NCBI GenBank assembly: GCA_016177165.1
Contig: JACOVT010000105.1
Location: forward strand, 1-12,163
DNA: 12,163 nucleotides
Direction of reading: 5' to 3'
Source of the DNA: Microcaldota archaeon
GTDB taxonomy: Archaea; B1Sed10-29; JACOVT01
Below the pieces are notes generated by a model, which saw only the letters and a program-made list of their open reading frames with translations, ran no database searches and was not told where the DNA came from. The stretch's first letter is position 1. Each line of letters opens with the position of its first letter. The position numbers and the translations under genes are program-made. Below are positions 7,217 through 12,163 of the stretch, in pieces.

Positions 7217-7256
7217 AGAACGTTAACCTAGAACGTTAATATAGTGGGAAACCCAC
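7217..7256 (+). promoter_or_regulatory. Promoter and probable operator of the abrB-hisS operon
   Basis: AGAACGTTAA occurs twice (7217-7226 and 7230-7239) with a 13-base period; each copy contains the palindrome AACGTT. The second copy runs into the TATA-like TTAATATA (7236-7243). Just after it lies a perfect inverted repeat GTGGG-AAA-CCCAC (7244-7256). Repeats that overlap the TATA box are typical archaeal repressor sites. The AbrB-like protein encoded next is the obvious candidate ligand (inference). The nearest start at leaderless spacing is the out-of-frame ATG 7266, not the GTG 7276. Confidence 0.55.
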
Positions 7257-7275
7257 AAACGATTCATGCGAGCGG

Positions 7276-7497
7276 GTGGACTTCACCTGGGTAATAACGC
7301 TTGACAGCAAGAAACGCCTAGTTCTGCCACTGGAAGCCCGCCTGCGATTGGGAATAAACGGAACGATAGTCGCCAGCCTAGAAGCAGGCAGGCTTGTGAT
7401 AAAGCCGGCAAATGAGAATCCATATTCTTTGTCACTCCCACAGTCGCGCAACTGCCAGCAATTGGTTAAAAAGCCCGCAGAGGTAACCAGCTCATGA
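7276..7497 (+). CDS. AbrB/SpoVT-type DNA-binding regulator
   Basis: 73 residues. Residues 3-46 fit the SpoVT-AbrB swapped-hairpin domain: W-V-I-T-L-D-S-K-K-R-L-V-L-P, then E-A-R-L-R-L-G-I, then I-V-A-S-L-E-A-G-R-L-V-I-K-P. Such domains dimerise and bind DNA, serving as transcription regulators or antitoxins. The 27-residue tail is polar and unrecognised. Its TGA (7495-7497) overlaps the hisS ATG (7494) as ATGA, so the two are co-transcribed and translationally coupled. No toxin partner is adjacent, which favours a regulatory role, perhaps autoregulation through the repeats upstream. GTG 7276 was chosen because the conserved domain begins immediately after it; a leaderless mRNA would instead put the first ATG at 7266, in another frame. 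Confidence 0.75.
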   Translation: MDFTWVITLDSKKRLVLPLEARLRLGINGTIVASLEAGRLVIKPANENPYSLSLPQSRNCQQLVKKPAEVTSS

Positions 7498-8804
7498 CCG
7501 ATGACGAGACGCGATTTGCGCTCCCGAAAGGCACGCGCGACGTGATGCCGGAAAGGATGATCCTCAAGAACCGCCTGCTGGACAAGCTGCGCGCTACTTT
7601 CGAGAAGTATGGGTTCAACCCGCTCGAAACGCCCGCGCTACAACGGACTGATGTGCTCTCACTAAAATACGCGGGCGGCGCCGAGATACTCAAAGAAACG
7701 TTCCGCCTGGAAGACCAGGGAGGACGCAAACTCGGGCTGCGGTATGACTTGACCGTCCCGCTCTCCAGGCTCGTCGCTGAAAGTAGATCGCTCCCCAAGC
7801 CGTTCAAGCGTTATGAGCTGGGCGTAGTGTGGCGAGATGGCCCGCTGAAAGCCGGGCGCTACCGCGAGTTCTACCAGTGCGACGTAGACGTGGTCGGGCC
7901 CGAAAGTATGGTCGCTGACGCTGAATTCATCGCAATTACCGAAGACATCTTTGAACAGTTAGGCTTAGACATTGTAATACATGTCAACAACCGCAAGCTC
8001 CTTTCAGGGATAATGGAGTTAGCGGGTGTACCTTCAGAAAAAACTAGTAGCACAATACTTGCAGTGGACAAGCTGCTCAAGATAGGAAAAGAAGGGGTAG
8101 AAAAGGAGCTTGCTGGTAAGGGGATAGACAAGAAGGCTGTAAAGAAGCTCATGGACTTGCTTGCAACCAAGGAAAATGGCGCGAAACTATTGTCAAAGTT
8201 GGAAAAGGAAGTTGAAAACCCGCTCGCGCAGGAGGGAATCCGCGAGTTGAAGCAGCTTTTCTCTTACATCGGCGAGTTTGGCGTCAAGGAAAAGAACGTG
8301 TTCTTCGAGGCCAGCCTCGCGAGGGGGCTCGAATACTACACTGGCACTGTCTTTGAGGCATTCCTAAAGGACAAGAGCCGTATCTCTTCATCCCTTGCAG
8401 GTGGCGGAAGGTTTGACAAAATGATAGGCGCTTTCGCCGGGACTGGAGACAAGGTCCCTGCTGTCGGGATATCGTTCGGGCTTGAGACCATAATGGATGC
8501 CCTTGCAAAAGACGAGAGTCAGAAGACAGTGGTACGGGTGCTCGTGATTCCCATTGGCGCCCTGGAATACGCGCTGCAGGTTGCCAGCACGCTGCGCAAA
8601 GCCGGAATAAACACCGATATCGACCTGATGGGGCGCGGGCTCAGCAAGAACCTGACGTTCGCAAGCAATGCCAGCATACATTATGCCGCGATCGTGGGCG
8701 AGCGCGAGGCAAAAGAAGGCTGCGTTATGCTGAAAGACCTGAAGTCTGGAAAACAGGAGAAAGTCATCGCCAGCAAACTTATCGCTCTTTTAAAAGAACG
8801 ATAG
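7494..8804 (+). CDS. hisS: Histidyl-tRNA synthetase
   Basis: 436 residues, normal length. This class II synthetase charges tRNA-His with histidine in the cytoplasm. Visible are the N-terminal P-K-G-T-R-D-V-M-P (11-19), the L-R-Y-D-L-T-V-P-L-S-R block (82-92), motif 2 with R-Y-R-E-F-Y-Q-C-D-V-D (122-132), the HisRS-specific R-G-L-E-Y-Y-T-G (277-284), the A-G-G-G-R-F-D segment (302-308), motif 3 near G-I-S-F-G-L-E-T (325-332), and the C-terminal anticodon-binding domain (about 345-436). The start overlaps the stop of the AbrB-like gene. Codons in the middle (about 7920-8220) are more AT-rich than in both flanks, suggesting mosaic origin. A second, divergent hisS 3' end lies 247-426 bases downstream. 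Confidence 0.97.
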   Translation: MTDDETRFALPKGTRDVMPERMILKNRLLDKLRATFEKYGFNPLETPALQRTDVLSLKYAGGAEILKETFRLEDQGGRKLGLRYDLTVPLSRLVAESRSLPKPFKRYELGVVWRDGPLKAGRYREFYQCDVDVVGPESMVADAEFIAITEDIFEQLGLDIVIHVNNRKLLSGIMELAGVPSEKTSSTILAVDKLLKIGKEGVEKELAGKGIDKKAVKKLMDLLATKENGAKLLSKLEKEVENPLAQEGIRELKQLFSYIGEFGVKEKNVFFEASLARGLEYYTGTVFEAFLKDKSRISSSLAGGGRFDKMIGAFAGTGDKVPAVGISFGLETIMDALAKDESQKTVVRVLVIPIGALEYALQVASTLRKAGINTDIDLMGRGLSKNLTFASNASIHYAAIVGEREAKEGCVMLKDLKSGKQEKVIASKLIALLKER

Positions 8805-8828
8805 CTTTTTGTATAGAGCAATCGCTCT
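8804..8828 (+). terminator. T-run and small hairpin after hisS
   Basis: A T5 run (8806-8810) follows the hisS stop codon. Archaeal transcription commonly ends at such runs. Just after it is AGAGC-AATC-GCTCT (8815-8828), a 5-base stem. Moderate support. Confidence 0.4.
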
Positions 8829-8869
8829 CTACTAAGAGCGTATGCTTGATATATTTAACTCATCAATAG

Positions 8870-9034
8870 ACCTGCGGGTGGTGGGCTTCTTTCTTGAGAG
8901 GCCGGCTTGAAAACTTCAAGGCCGTGAGGCATTCAACCGCCTACAGCCTCGACAAGAAAGAAGACCCTGAAGAAGCCAAACTCGGACTCGACTTCGCGCA
9001 AGAATTCCTGGCCAAAGTAAAGAAGCTGGTTTAA
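8870..9034 (+). pseudogene. 3' fragment of a HEPN-like gene
   Basis: This frame, bounded upstream by TAG 8867-8869 and ending in TAA 9032-9034, encodes from the TTG at 8894 about 46 residues, including A-V-R-H-S-T-A-Y-S-L-D, E-E-A-K-L-G-L-D-F-A-Q-E-F-L and V-K-K-L-V. This matches the usual C-terminal pattern of HEPN domains (R-x-x-A-x-Y, an acidic turn, then an A-x-x-F-L helix). The upstream half of the domain, with the R-x4-6-H ribonuclease motif, is missing. No ATG opens the frame, though a TATA-like element at 8850-8858 precedes GTG codons in another frame. HEPN proteins usually pair with MNT nucleotidyltransferases as toxin-antitoxin systems; no partner is present. Most likely a decayed toxin gene; a tiny real gene is less likely. 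Confidence 0.5.
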
Positions 9035-9050
9035 GCAGAATGCTGGCTAG

Positions 9051-9230
9051 CTCTTCTTGCCATTATTAACCGCTATACCAGACAGCACATCTGAAGCTGC
9101 TTCAGCAAGAGCAAAATATGCCATCATCGGCGACCGCGAGCTGGCAGAAGGCAGCGCCACCCTCCGTGACATGCGAACGGTAAAACAGGAAAAAGTCAGG
9201 CTGGACGAACTGGTGAAACGGCTAGCCTAA
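9051..9230 (+). pseudogene. 3' remnant of a second histidyl-tRNA synthetase gene
   Basis: From about 9090 to the TAA at 9228-9230 this frame encodes A-K-Y-A-I-I-G-D-R-E-L-A-E-G, L-R-D-M-R-T and K-Q-E-K-V, ending K-R-L-A. It aligns with the end of the intact HisRS upstream (Y-A-A-I-V-G-E-R-E, K-D-L-K-S-G-K-Q-E-K-V), with about half the positions identical and one residue deleted. This is the last ~45 residues of a HisRS anticodon-binding domain. The frame is open only back to 9051 and has no catalytic part. Because it is clearly divergent from the intact gene, it is not a recent duplicate; it looks like the tail of a former or foreign hisS. The transporter's promoter begins 6 bases later. Confidence 0.75.
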
Positions 9231-9235
9231 AAAGT

Positions 9236-9243
9236 GTTAATAG
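9236..9243 (+). promoter_or_regulatory. TATA box of the EamA transporter gene
   Basis: GTTAATAG is centred about 26-27 bases before the ATG at 9266, again predicting a leaderless mRNA. Confidence 0.45.
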
Positions 9244-9265
9244 GTAGAACTAACAAATTGTTTAT

Positions 9266-10135
9266 ATGCTCTGGGTGCTGCTTGCAGTGGTAAGCGGCTT
9301 CTTTAATGCTTCCAAGGATACATTCCAGAAACGCGCCGCAATACACGCCGACGATTACGTGATTGCTCTAAGCGTCTGGCTTTTCGCCCTCCCTGTTTTT
9401 CTAATCGCACTGGCTATTGATGGGATACCAATTATCGGGAATGGTTTTTGGCTTGCAGTAGTGCTGAGCGCTGCGTTCAACTCGTTCGCATATGTACTCG
9501 GCGCCCGCGCGCTGCGCGTCTCGCCGATATCCATAGTAGGCCCCATGCTCGCATTGACTCCGGCCTGGCTGCTGTTGTTAGGGCCGTTATTGATCGGCGA
9601 AAACCCGACCGTTTGGGGTGCGGGAGGCGTACTGTTAGTTATGGCCGGGACTTACTTCATGCGCTTCGGCGAACGCAAAAAAGGATTCTTGGAACCTTTC
9701 AAGGCGCTTGCGCGCGAGCCAGGCGTCCGGATGATGATAGTTGTTACTTTCCTTTTCGGCATATCGTCCATTCTGGACAAGATCGCTTTGAAGGCTTCAA
9801 GCCCGGTGTTTTACATAACTATTTTGAGCATCCTACTTTCAGCTATCCTTTTCACAATGGCTAGAATCAAGAGCAAGAGTATCAAGCCAATGATTACTAA
9901 AGTAAAACACCTCGTACCGATAGGCGTTCTGTTCGGACTCAGCCTGATAGCACAGATGATTGCATTCTCGCTAACCATAGTAGTTTACGCCACCTCGCTC
10001 AAGCGTTCAGATATGCTATTTAGCATAATCTATGGCAAGCTGCTCTTCAAGGAGAAAGAGATTAAGTCGCGCCTGCTGGGCGCGTCGATAATGCTCGCTG
10101 GCGCGCTTCTGATAATATTCAAAGGACGGGCCTAG
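9266..10135 (+). CDS. EamA-family (DMT) membrane transporter
   Basis: 289 residues with about ten hydrophobic segments arranged as two halves of five (about 1-130 and 155-287), separated by a basic loop (134-153) with R-F-G-E-R-K-K-G. The repeat halves, the N-terminal W-x-L-L-A-V-V-S-G-F-F-N-A and the helix ends R-A-L-R-V-S-P-I-S-I and Y-A-T-S-L-K-R-S-D-M fit the EamA / drug-metabolite transporter superfamily, which exports or imports small metabolites. The substrate cannot be told. It acts in the cytoplasmic membrane. The ATG is supported by the TATA spacing. Gene-end scars lie on both sides: a hisS tail just upstream and an endonuclease Q tail overlapping its own TAG stop within a CTAG palindrome. 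Confidence 0.85.
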   Translation: MLWVLLAVVSGFFNASKDTFQKRAAIHADDYVIALSVWLFALPVFLIALAIDGIPIIGNGFWLAVVLSAAFNSFAYVLGARALRVSPISIVGPMLALTPAWLLLLGPLLIGENPTVWGAGGVLLVMAGTYFMRFGERKKGFLEPFKALAREPGVRMMIVVTFLFGISSILDKIALKASSPVFYITILSILLSAILFTMARIKSKSIKPMITKVKHLVPIGVLFGLSLIAQMIAFSLTIVVYATSLKRSDMLFSIIYGKLLFKEKEIKSRLLGASIMLAGALLIIFKGRA

Positions 10136-10173
10136 TATTCCCCGAGCGTCTGCTGGCCGAGCCGCGGGCGCAT
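10132..10173 (-). pseudogene. Duplicate of the endonuclease Q C-terminal tail (PIP box)
   Basis: On the minus strand an ATG at 10173 opens a 13-codon frame, M-R-P-R-L-G-Q-Q-T-L-G-E-Y, ending TAG at 10134-10132. The last ten residues equal the last ten of the intact endonuclease Q gene upstream. Across the final 11 codons, stop included, 9 of 33 bases differ and every change is synonymous. The peptide is a PCNA-interaction motif (Q-x-x-L-x-x-Y). It follows the RelE stop codon directly and in frame. It is either the scar of the former endonuclease Q 3' end or a minute PIP-peptide gene; the scar is more likely. Confidence 0.75.
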
Positions 10174-10182
10174 GTATCCTCT

Positions 10183-10437
10183 CTAATAGGCGTAGTCGTG
10201 GTGGTCCAAGGAAATGAACTTGACGGTGTTGCCTTCAATCTTAAAGATAAGGACAAAACTGCCAAAGTGAATCCTCGAGAACCCCGCCAAGACGTTCCTG
10301 AGGTGCTTAAACCGTTCAGGGTTTTCAGCGATCTCCTTAGCTTTATTTTTGACCCGATTAAAAAGTACCCCGTCTTTCTTCTTGAGTTTTTTCATCGACT
10401 TCTTAAACTGGCCGGTCCACTTTACTTCATATGCCAT
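10183..10437 (-). CDS. relE: RelE/ParE-type toxin
   Basis: 84 residues. The compact RelE fold is recognisable: F-K-K-S-M-K-K-L-K-K-K-D (11-22), K-A-K-E-I-A-E-N-P-E-R-F-K-H-L-R (32-47), then L-A-G-F-S-R-I-H-F-G-S-F-V-L-I-F (50-65) and the C-terminal L-D-H-H-D-Y-A-Y (77-84), as in archaeal RelE toxins that cut mRNA in the ribosomal A site. Basic residues K45, R47 and R55 and the terminal His/Tyr cluster are the likely active positions. Its ATG overlaps the antitoxin stop (TAATG), so the two are coupled, with the antitoxin first. The pair lies between the intact endonuclease Q gene and a duplicate of that gene's tail, which suggests it arrived by insertion or gene-end replacement. Confidence 0.85.
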   Translation of the reverse strand: MAYEVKWTGQFKKSMKKLKKKDGVLFNRVKNKAKEIAENPERFKHLRNVLAGFSRIHFGSFVLIFKIEGNTVKFISLDHHDYAY

Positions 10438-10664
10438 TACAAGGCCTCAAGCTTCCGGATGGCTTCCTCTTGGCTCATGCCTTTCTTACCTTCCAGGCCC
10501 AGCTCGAGTTGCCTATATCTCCTTATCTTGTCGAAAAGAACCCGCTGTCTCAACAGGTCCAAAAGCAGCTCTTGTAGGTTCTTGTACCCATATTCCATGT
10601 AGTAATTCTTGGATTCCGCATACAATTGCTGCGGGATTGCTAGGCTTATCTGGTTAACCCCCAT
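10437..10664 (-). CDS. Antitoxin of the RelE pair, probably ribbon-helix-helix
   Basis: 75 residues. The N-terminal strand N-Q-I-S-L-A-I-P, followed by helices Q-Q-L-Y-A-E-S-K-N-Y-Y-M-E-Y-G and N-L-Q-E-L-L-L-D-L-L-R-Q, fits a ribbon-helix-helix DNA-binding dimer. The acidic and basic C-terminal half (M-S-Q-E-E-A-I-R-K-L-E-A-L) would wrap and neutralise the toxin. The ATG at 10664 was chosen because the domain begins there and because a TATA-like box lies 27 bases upstream; a longer frame reaching 10988 would run antisense-phase through endonuclease Q codons and is not real. It is probably autoregulated together with the toxin through the palindrome at its promoter. Confidence 0.75.
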   Translation of the reverse strand: MGVNQISLAIPQQLYAESKNYYMEYGYKNLQELLLDLLRQRVLFDKIRRYRQLELGLEGKKGMSQEEAIRKLEAL

Positions 10665-10685
10665 AACATCACTTTTAACGATTTG

Positions 10686-10707
10686 TACTTTAAAGTATTT
10701 AAAAGTA
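10686..10707 (-). promoter_or_regulatory. Promoter and likely operator of the toxin-antitoxin pair
   Basis: TACTTTAAAGTA (10686-10697) is a perfect 12-base palindrome containing the TATA box, centred 27 bases before the antitoxin ATG. A related half-repeat, TTAAAAGTA, follows at 10699-10707. A palindrome over the TATA box is well placed for autorepression by the antitoxin. Confidence 0.55.
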
Positions 10708-10723
10708 TCCTTGCATGTTGCGT

Positions 10724-12001
10724 TTAATACTCGCCCAAAGTCTGCTGACCCAGCCGCGATCGTTCCGCGGGCTCGATGGCGATGCTTACTTTTTCTTTCT
10801 CGCCAAAGATGGGAACCCCATACACGCCGTCGTAGCCCGGCTTTACGCGTACGCGGCCTTCGCGGTTGTCTATTATTGCCTTTGCTATTTTCTCGTGCGT
10901 CGCGCCGGCCAGTTTTTCGTATGGCGCCTCCAAGAGGGCGTTGAGCTCGTTGCCGCACGCCCTCATTAGCGAGTCGAACTCCCTCCACACGCTCTTGCTC
11001 ATTATGCCCGTGTCGAGCACTCCGGCGATTACCTCGCTGAGAGGGATGAGAGCCTTGAAAGGAATGGATCCCTCAGGAACAAACCCCGCAGGGCGGTCTG
11101 CGAGCTGGTTGACGCGGTGTTCTACGCCGATCGTCATGCGGCGCTTGCATACCGGGCAGACATCATGGAGGCGCTTGCTTTCTTCAGGGTCGCAGGAGAA
11201 GTTGCAGGCTCGATGGCCGTCCCAGTGGTACTTGCCATACTCGGGCTGGGTCTCTATGGTCGACAGCAGGCGCTTGGGGTCTTTCTTTCGGATCGAGTCG
11301 ATTAGCTCATTGTATGATGGCTTGTCAAGATCGAAGATTGTGGCTTCCCTTCCGAGCTTCCACGGGTACGGCGAGTGGGCGTCGCTGAACGAGACTAGCG
11401 TGATGTCGTCCAGCTGCGAGAGGCGCCAGTTCATTGCCGGATCGCTGCTCATCCCTGTTTCGATGGCGTGCACCATGCTGGCGCGGTCGCCAAAACATTC
11501 CTTGATGCTGTCGAAGCCGCTCATCGAGCCGAAGATCGCGAACCAAGGCGTCCAACAATGCGCTGGTATTATTTCAATGTCTGGCGAGATGCTGCGGCAG
11601 AGGTCGGCCAGCTCGATGCAGGAGCGGCCGAAAATCGGGCGCCCGTCATAGTCCCTTTTTCCCCACTTGTCGAATCCTTCGTTCAGCTGGTCCACTACCT
11701 CAAATGACGGCGCGAAGAGGATGTTGTGGACGCGCCGACCGCGGCCGTCTTGTGTAAAGATCTGTGAAACTTCTGCCGTCAATAGGAACAGCGAGCCGCC
11801 GGCTTCGTACATGCCAGCGTGCTGCGAGGGCTTGAGCGTTTCCTTTAGTTCCTTGAGGTAAAGCGGGTGCGTGAAGTCACCCGTTCCGAGCAGGTTTAGC
11901 CCTTTCACCTTGCCGGCGCGCGCGAGCTCGAGCGCGTTCATCTTTTCCGACACGGCGCGCGAGTACTTCGAGTGGAGGTGCAGGTCAGCGAAGAGCTTCA
12001 T
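10724..12001 (-). CDS. endoQ: Endonuclease Q (deaminated-base DNA repair)
   Basis: 425 residues, the usual length for EndoQ, which nicks DNA 5' of hypoxanthine, uracil, xanthine and abasic sites. The PHP catalytic domain shows D-L-H-L-H (6-10), G-D-F-T-H (41-45), E77, H92, P-A-H-C-W-T-P (146-152), E181 and S-D-A-H (206-209), the metal ligands. A zinc site follows: C266, C270, C282, C285. The C-terminal part (about 300-400) is the helical damage-binding region. The last seven residues, Q-Q-T-L-G-E-Y, form a PCNA-interaction box (Q419-x-x-L422-x-x-Y425); PCNA has been reported to take part in EndoQ repair in Thermococcales. The leaderless ATG is supported by the TATA box upstream. The toxin-antitoxin pair lies 59 bases downstream on the same strand. 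Confidence 0.9.
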   Translation of the reverse strand: MKLFADLHLHSKYSRAVSEKMNALELARAGKVKGLNLLGTGDFTHPLYLKELKETLKPSQHAGMYEAGGSLFLLTAEVSQIFTQDGRGRRVHNILFAPSFEVVDQLNEGFDKWGKRDYDGRPIFGRSCIELADLCRSISPDIEIIPAHCWTPWFAIFGSMSGFDSIKECFGDRASMVHAIETGMSSDPAMNWRLSQLDDITLVSFSDAHSPYPWKLGREATIFDLDKPSYNELIDSIRKKDPKRLLSTIETQPEYGKYHWDGHRACNFSCDPEESKRLHDVCPVCKRRMTIGVEHRVNQLADRPAGFVPEGSIPFKALIPLSEVIAGVLDTGIMSKSVWREFDSLMRACGNELNALLEAPYEKLAGATHEKIAKAIIDNREGRVRVKPGYDGVYGVPIFGEKEKVSIAIEPAERSRLGQQTLGEY

Positions 12002-12021
12002 GCTATGGTTTTGGCGCGCTC

Positions 12022-12029
12022 CTTTAAAG
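12022..12029 (-). promoter_or_regulatory. TATA box of endoQ
   Basis: CTTTAAAG (self-complementary) is centred about 24-25 bases before the ATG at 12001, predicting a leaderless message. It shares the 12002-12110 gap with the divergent promoter of the next gene. Confidence 0.5.
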
Positions 12030-12072
12030 CATTTGCCAACACCCTAAAATTAACTCGGCAGAGTTGCAAAAG

Positions 12073-12081
12073 TATTAAATA
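12073..12081 (+). promoter_or_regulatory. TATA box of the right-edge gene
   Basis: TATTAAATA is centred at about 12077. It stands 25 bases before a GTG at 12102 and 34 before the ATG at 12111. AGGTGAT (12100-12106), a good Shine-Dalgarno match, lies 4 bases before the ATG, so both starts are possible. Confidence 0.5.
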
Positions 12082-12110
12082 TGCCGAATAGGAGATGCTA
12101 GGTGATTGGT

Positions 12111-12163
12111 ATGGTTGATGGCAGTTATTCTTATTACTTGTCAGCCGATCTCGCCCGCTACAC
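12111..12163 (+). CDS. Start of a small protein, possibly DUF5678 (cut by the window)
   Basis: Only 17 complete codons are visible, reading M-V-D-G-S-Y-S-Y-Y-L-S-A-D-L-A-R-Y. The Y-x-L-S-x-D-L-x-x-Y pattern is how DUF5678 proteins (small, unknown function, common in archaea) begin before their G-x-W-I-A-I core, which would lie outside the window. The start is either ATG 12111 with its Shine-Dalgarno sequence or a leaderless GTG at 12102; a TAG at 12099-12101 bounds the frame. The gene is divergent from endoQ. Confidence 0.45.
   Translation, partial: MVDGSYSYYLSADLARY

Noticed and set aside
10437..10988. 183-codon minus-strand frame ending as the antitoxin
   Set aside because: Its first ~108 codons overlap the end of endoQ in another frame and have low-complexity Arg-rich content. 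The antitoxin domain and promoter spacing set the start at 10664.
10866..11651. 261-codon plus-strand frame opposite endoQ
   Set aside because: It runs antisense to a clearly identified gene, has no recognisable domain and is Ser/Arg-rich, typical of a shadow frame.
1..12163. CRISPR arrays, tRNA or rRNA genes, insertion-sequence transposases
   Set aside because: No regularly spaced repeats, no cloverleaf or rRNA-like sequence, and no transposase or integrase motifs were seen.

Overview
The window looks archaeal, most likely a small-genome (DPANN-type) lineage such as Diapherotrites or Micrarchaeota; this placement is an inference. The evidence is an endonuclease Q gene, an archaeal-type RelE with a small antitoxin, secreted PKD-domain proteins rich in N-x-S/T sequons, a BofA-like membrane protein, and TATA boxes placed about 25-30 bases upstream of most start codons. 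That spacing puts the transcription start at or next to the start codon, so most genes here appear to have leaderless mRNAs.

Layout: (1) 11-1783, a large basic protein of unknown family with more AT-rich codon use than its neighbours. (2) 1929-3266, a plus-strand group: an acylphosphatase domain fused to a repeat coiled coil, a BofA-like membrane protein, and a small basic protein whose 5' end looks frameshifted. (3) 3263-7161, two minus-strand paralogous secreted PKD proteins. The longer one differs mainly by carrying the same ~83-residue module inserted at two places. (4) 7217-8804, an AbrB-like regulator translationally coupled to hisS, behind a promoter with repeated operator-like sequences. 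(5) 8805-9265, a scar holding a HEPN-like 3' fragment and the 3' end of a second, divergent hisS. (6) 9266-10135, an EamA transporter. (7) 10132-12001, on the minus strand, endonuclease Q, a RelE toxin-antitoxin pair, and then a second copy of the endonuclease Q C-terminal tail. (8) 12002-12163, a divergent promoter and the start of a small gene, possibly DUF5678.

The most striking pattern is the symmetry around the transporter. On both sides an intact housekeeping gene (hisS, endoQ) is followed by a toxin-antitoxin-type gene or remnant, and then by a duplicate of that gene's own 3' end next to the transporter. In the endoQ copy, 8 of the last 11 codons differ but all changes are synonymous, and the duplicated peptide is a PCNA-interaction (PIP) box. 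The simplest reading is an ancestral hisS-eamA-endoQ array in which incoming DNA carrying a full or replacement gene end plus a toxin-antitoxin cargo replaced or displaced the gene ends and left the old tails as scars.

These conclusions come from reading the sequence alone. Family names rest on motifs; no searches were run.
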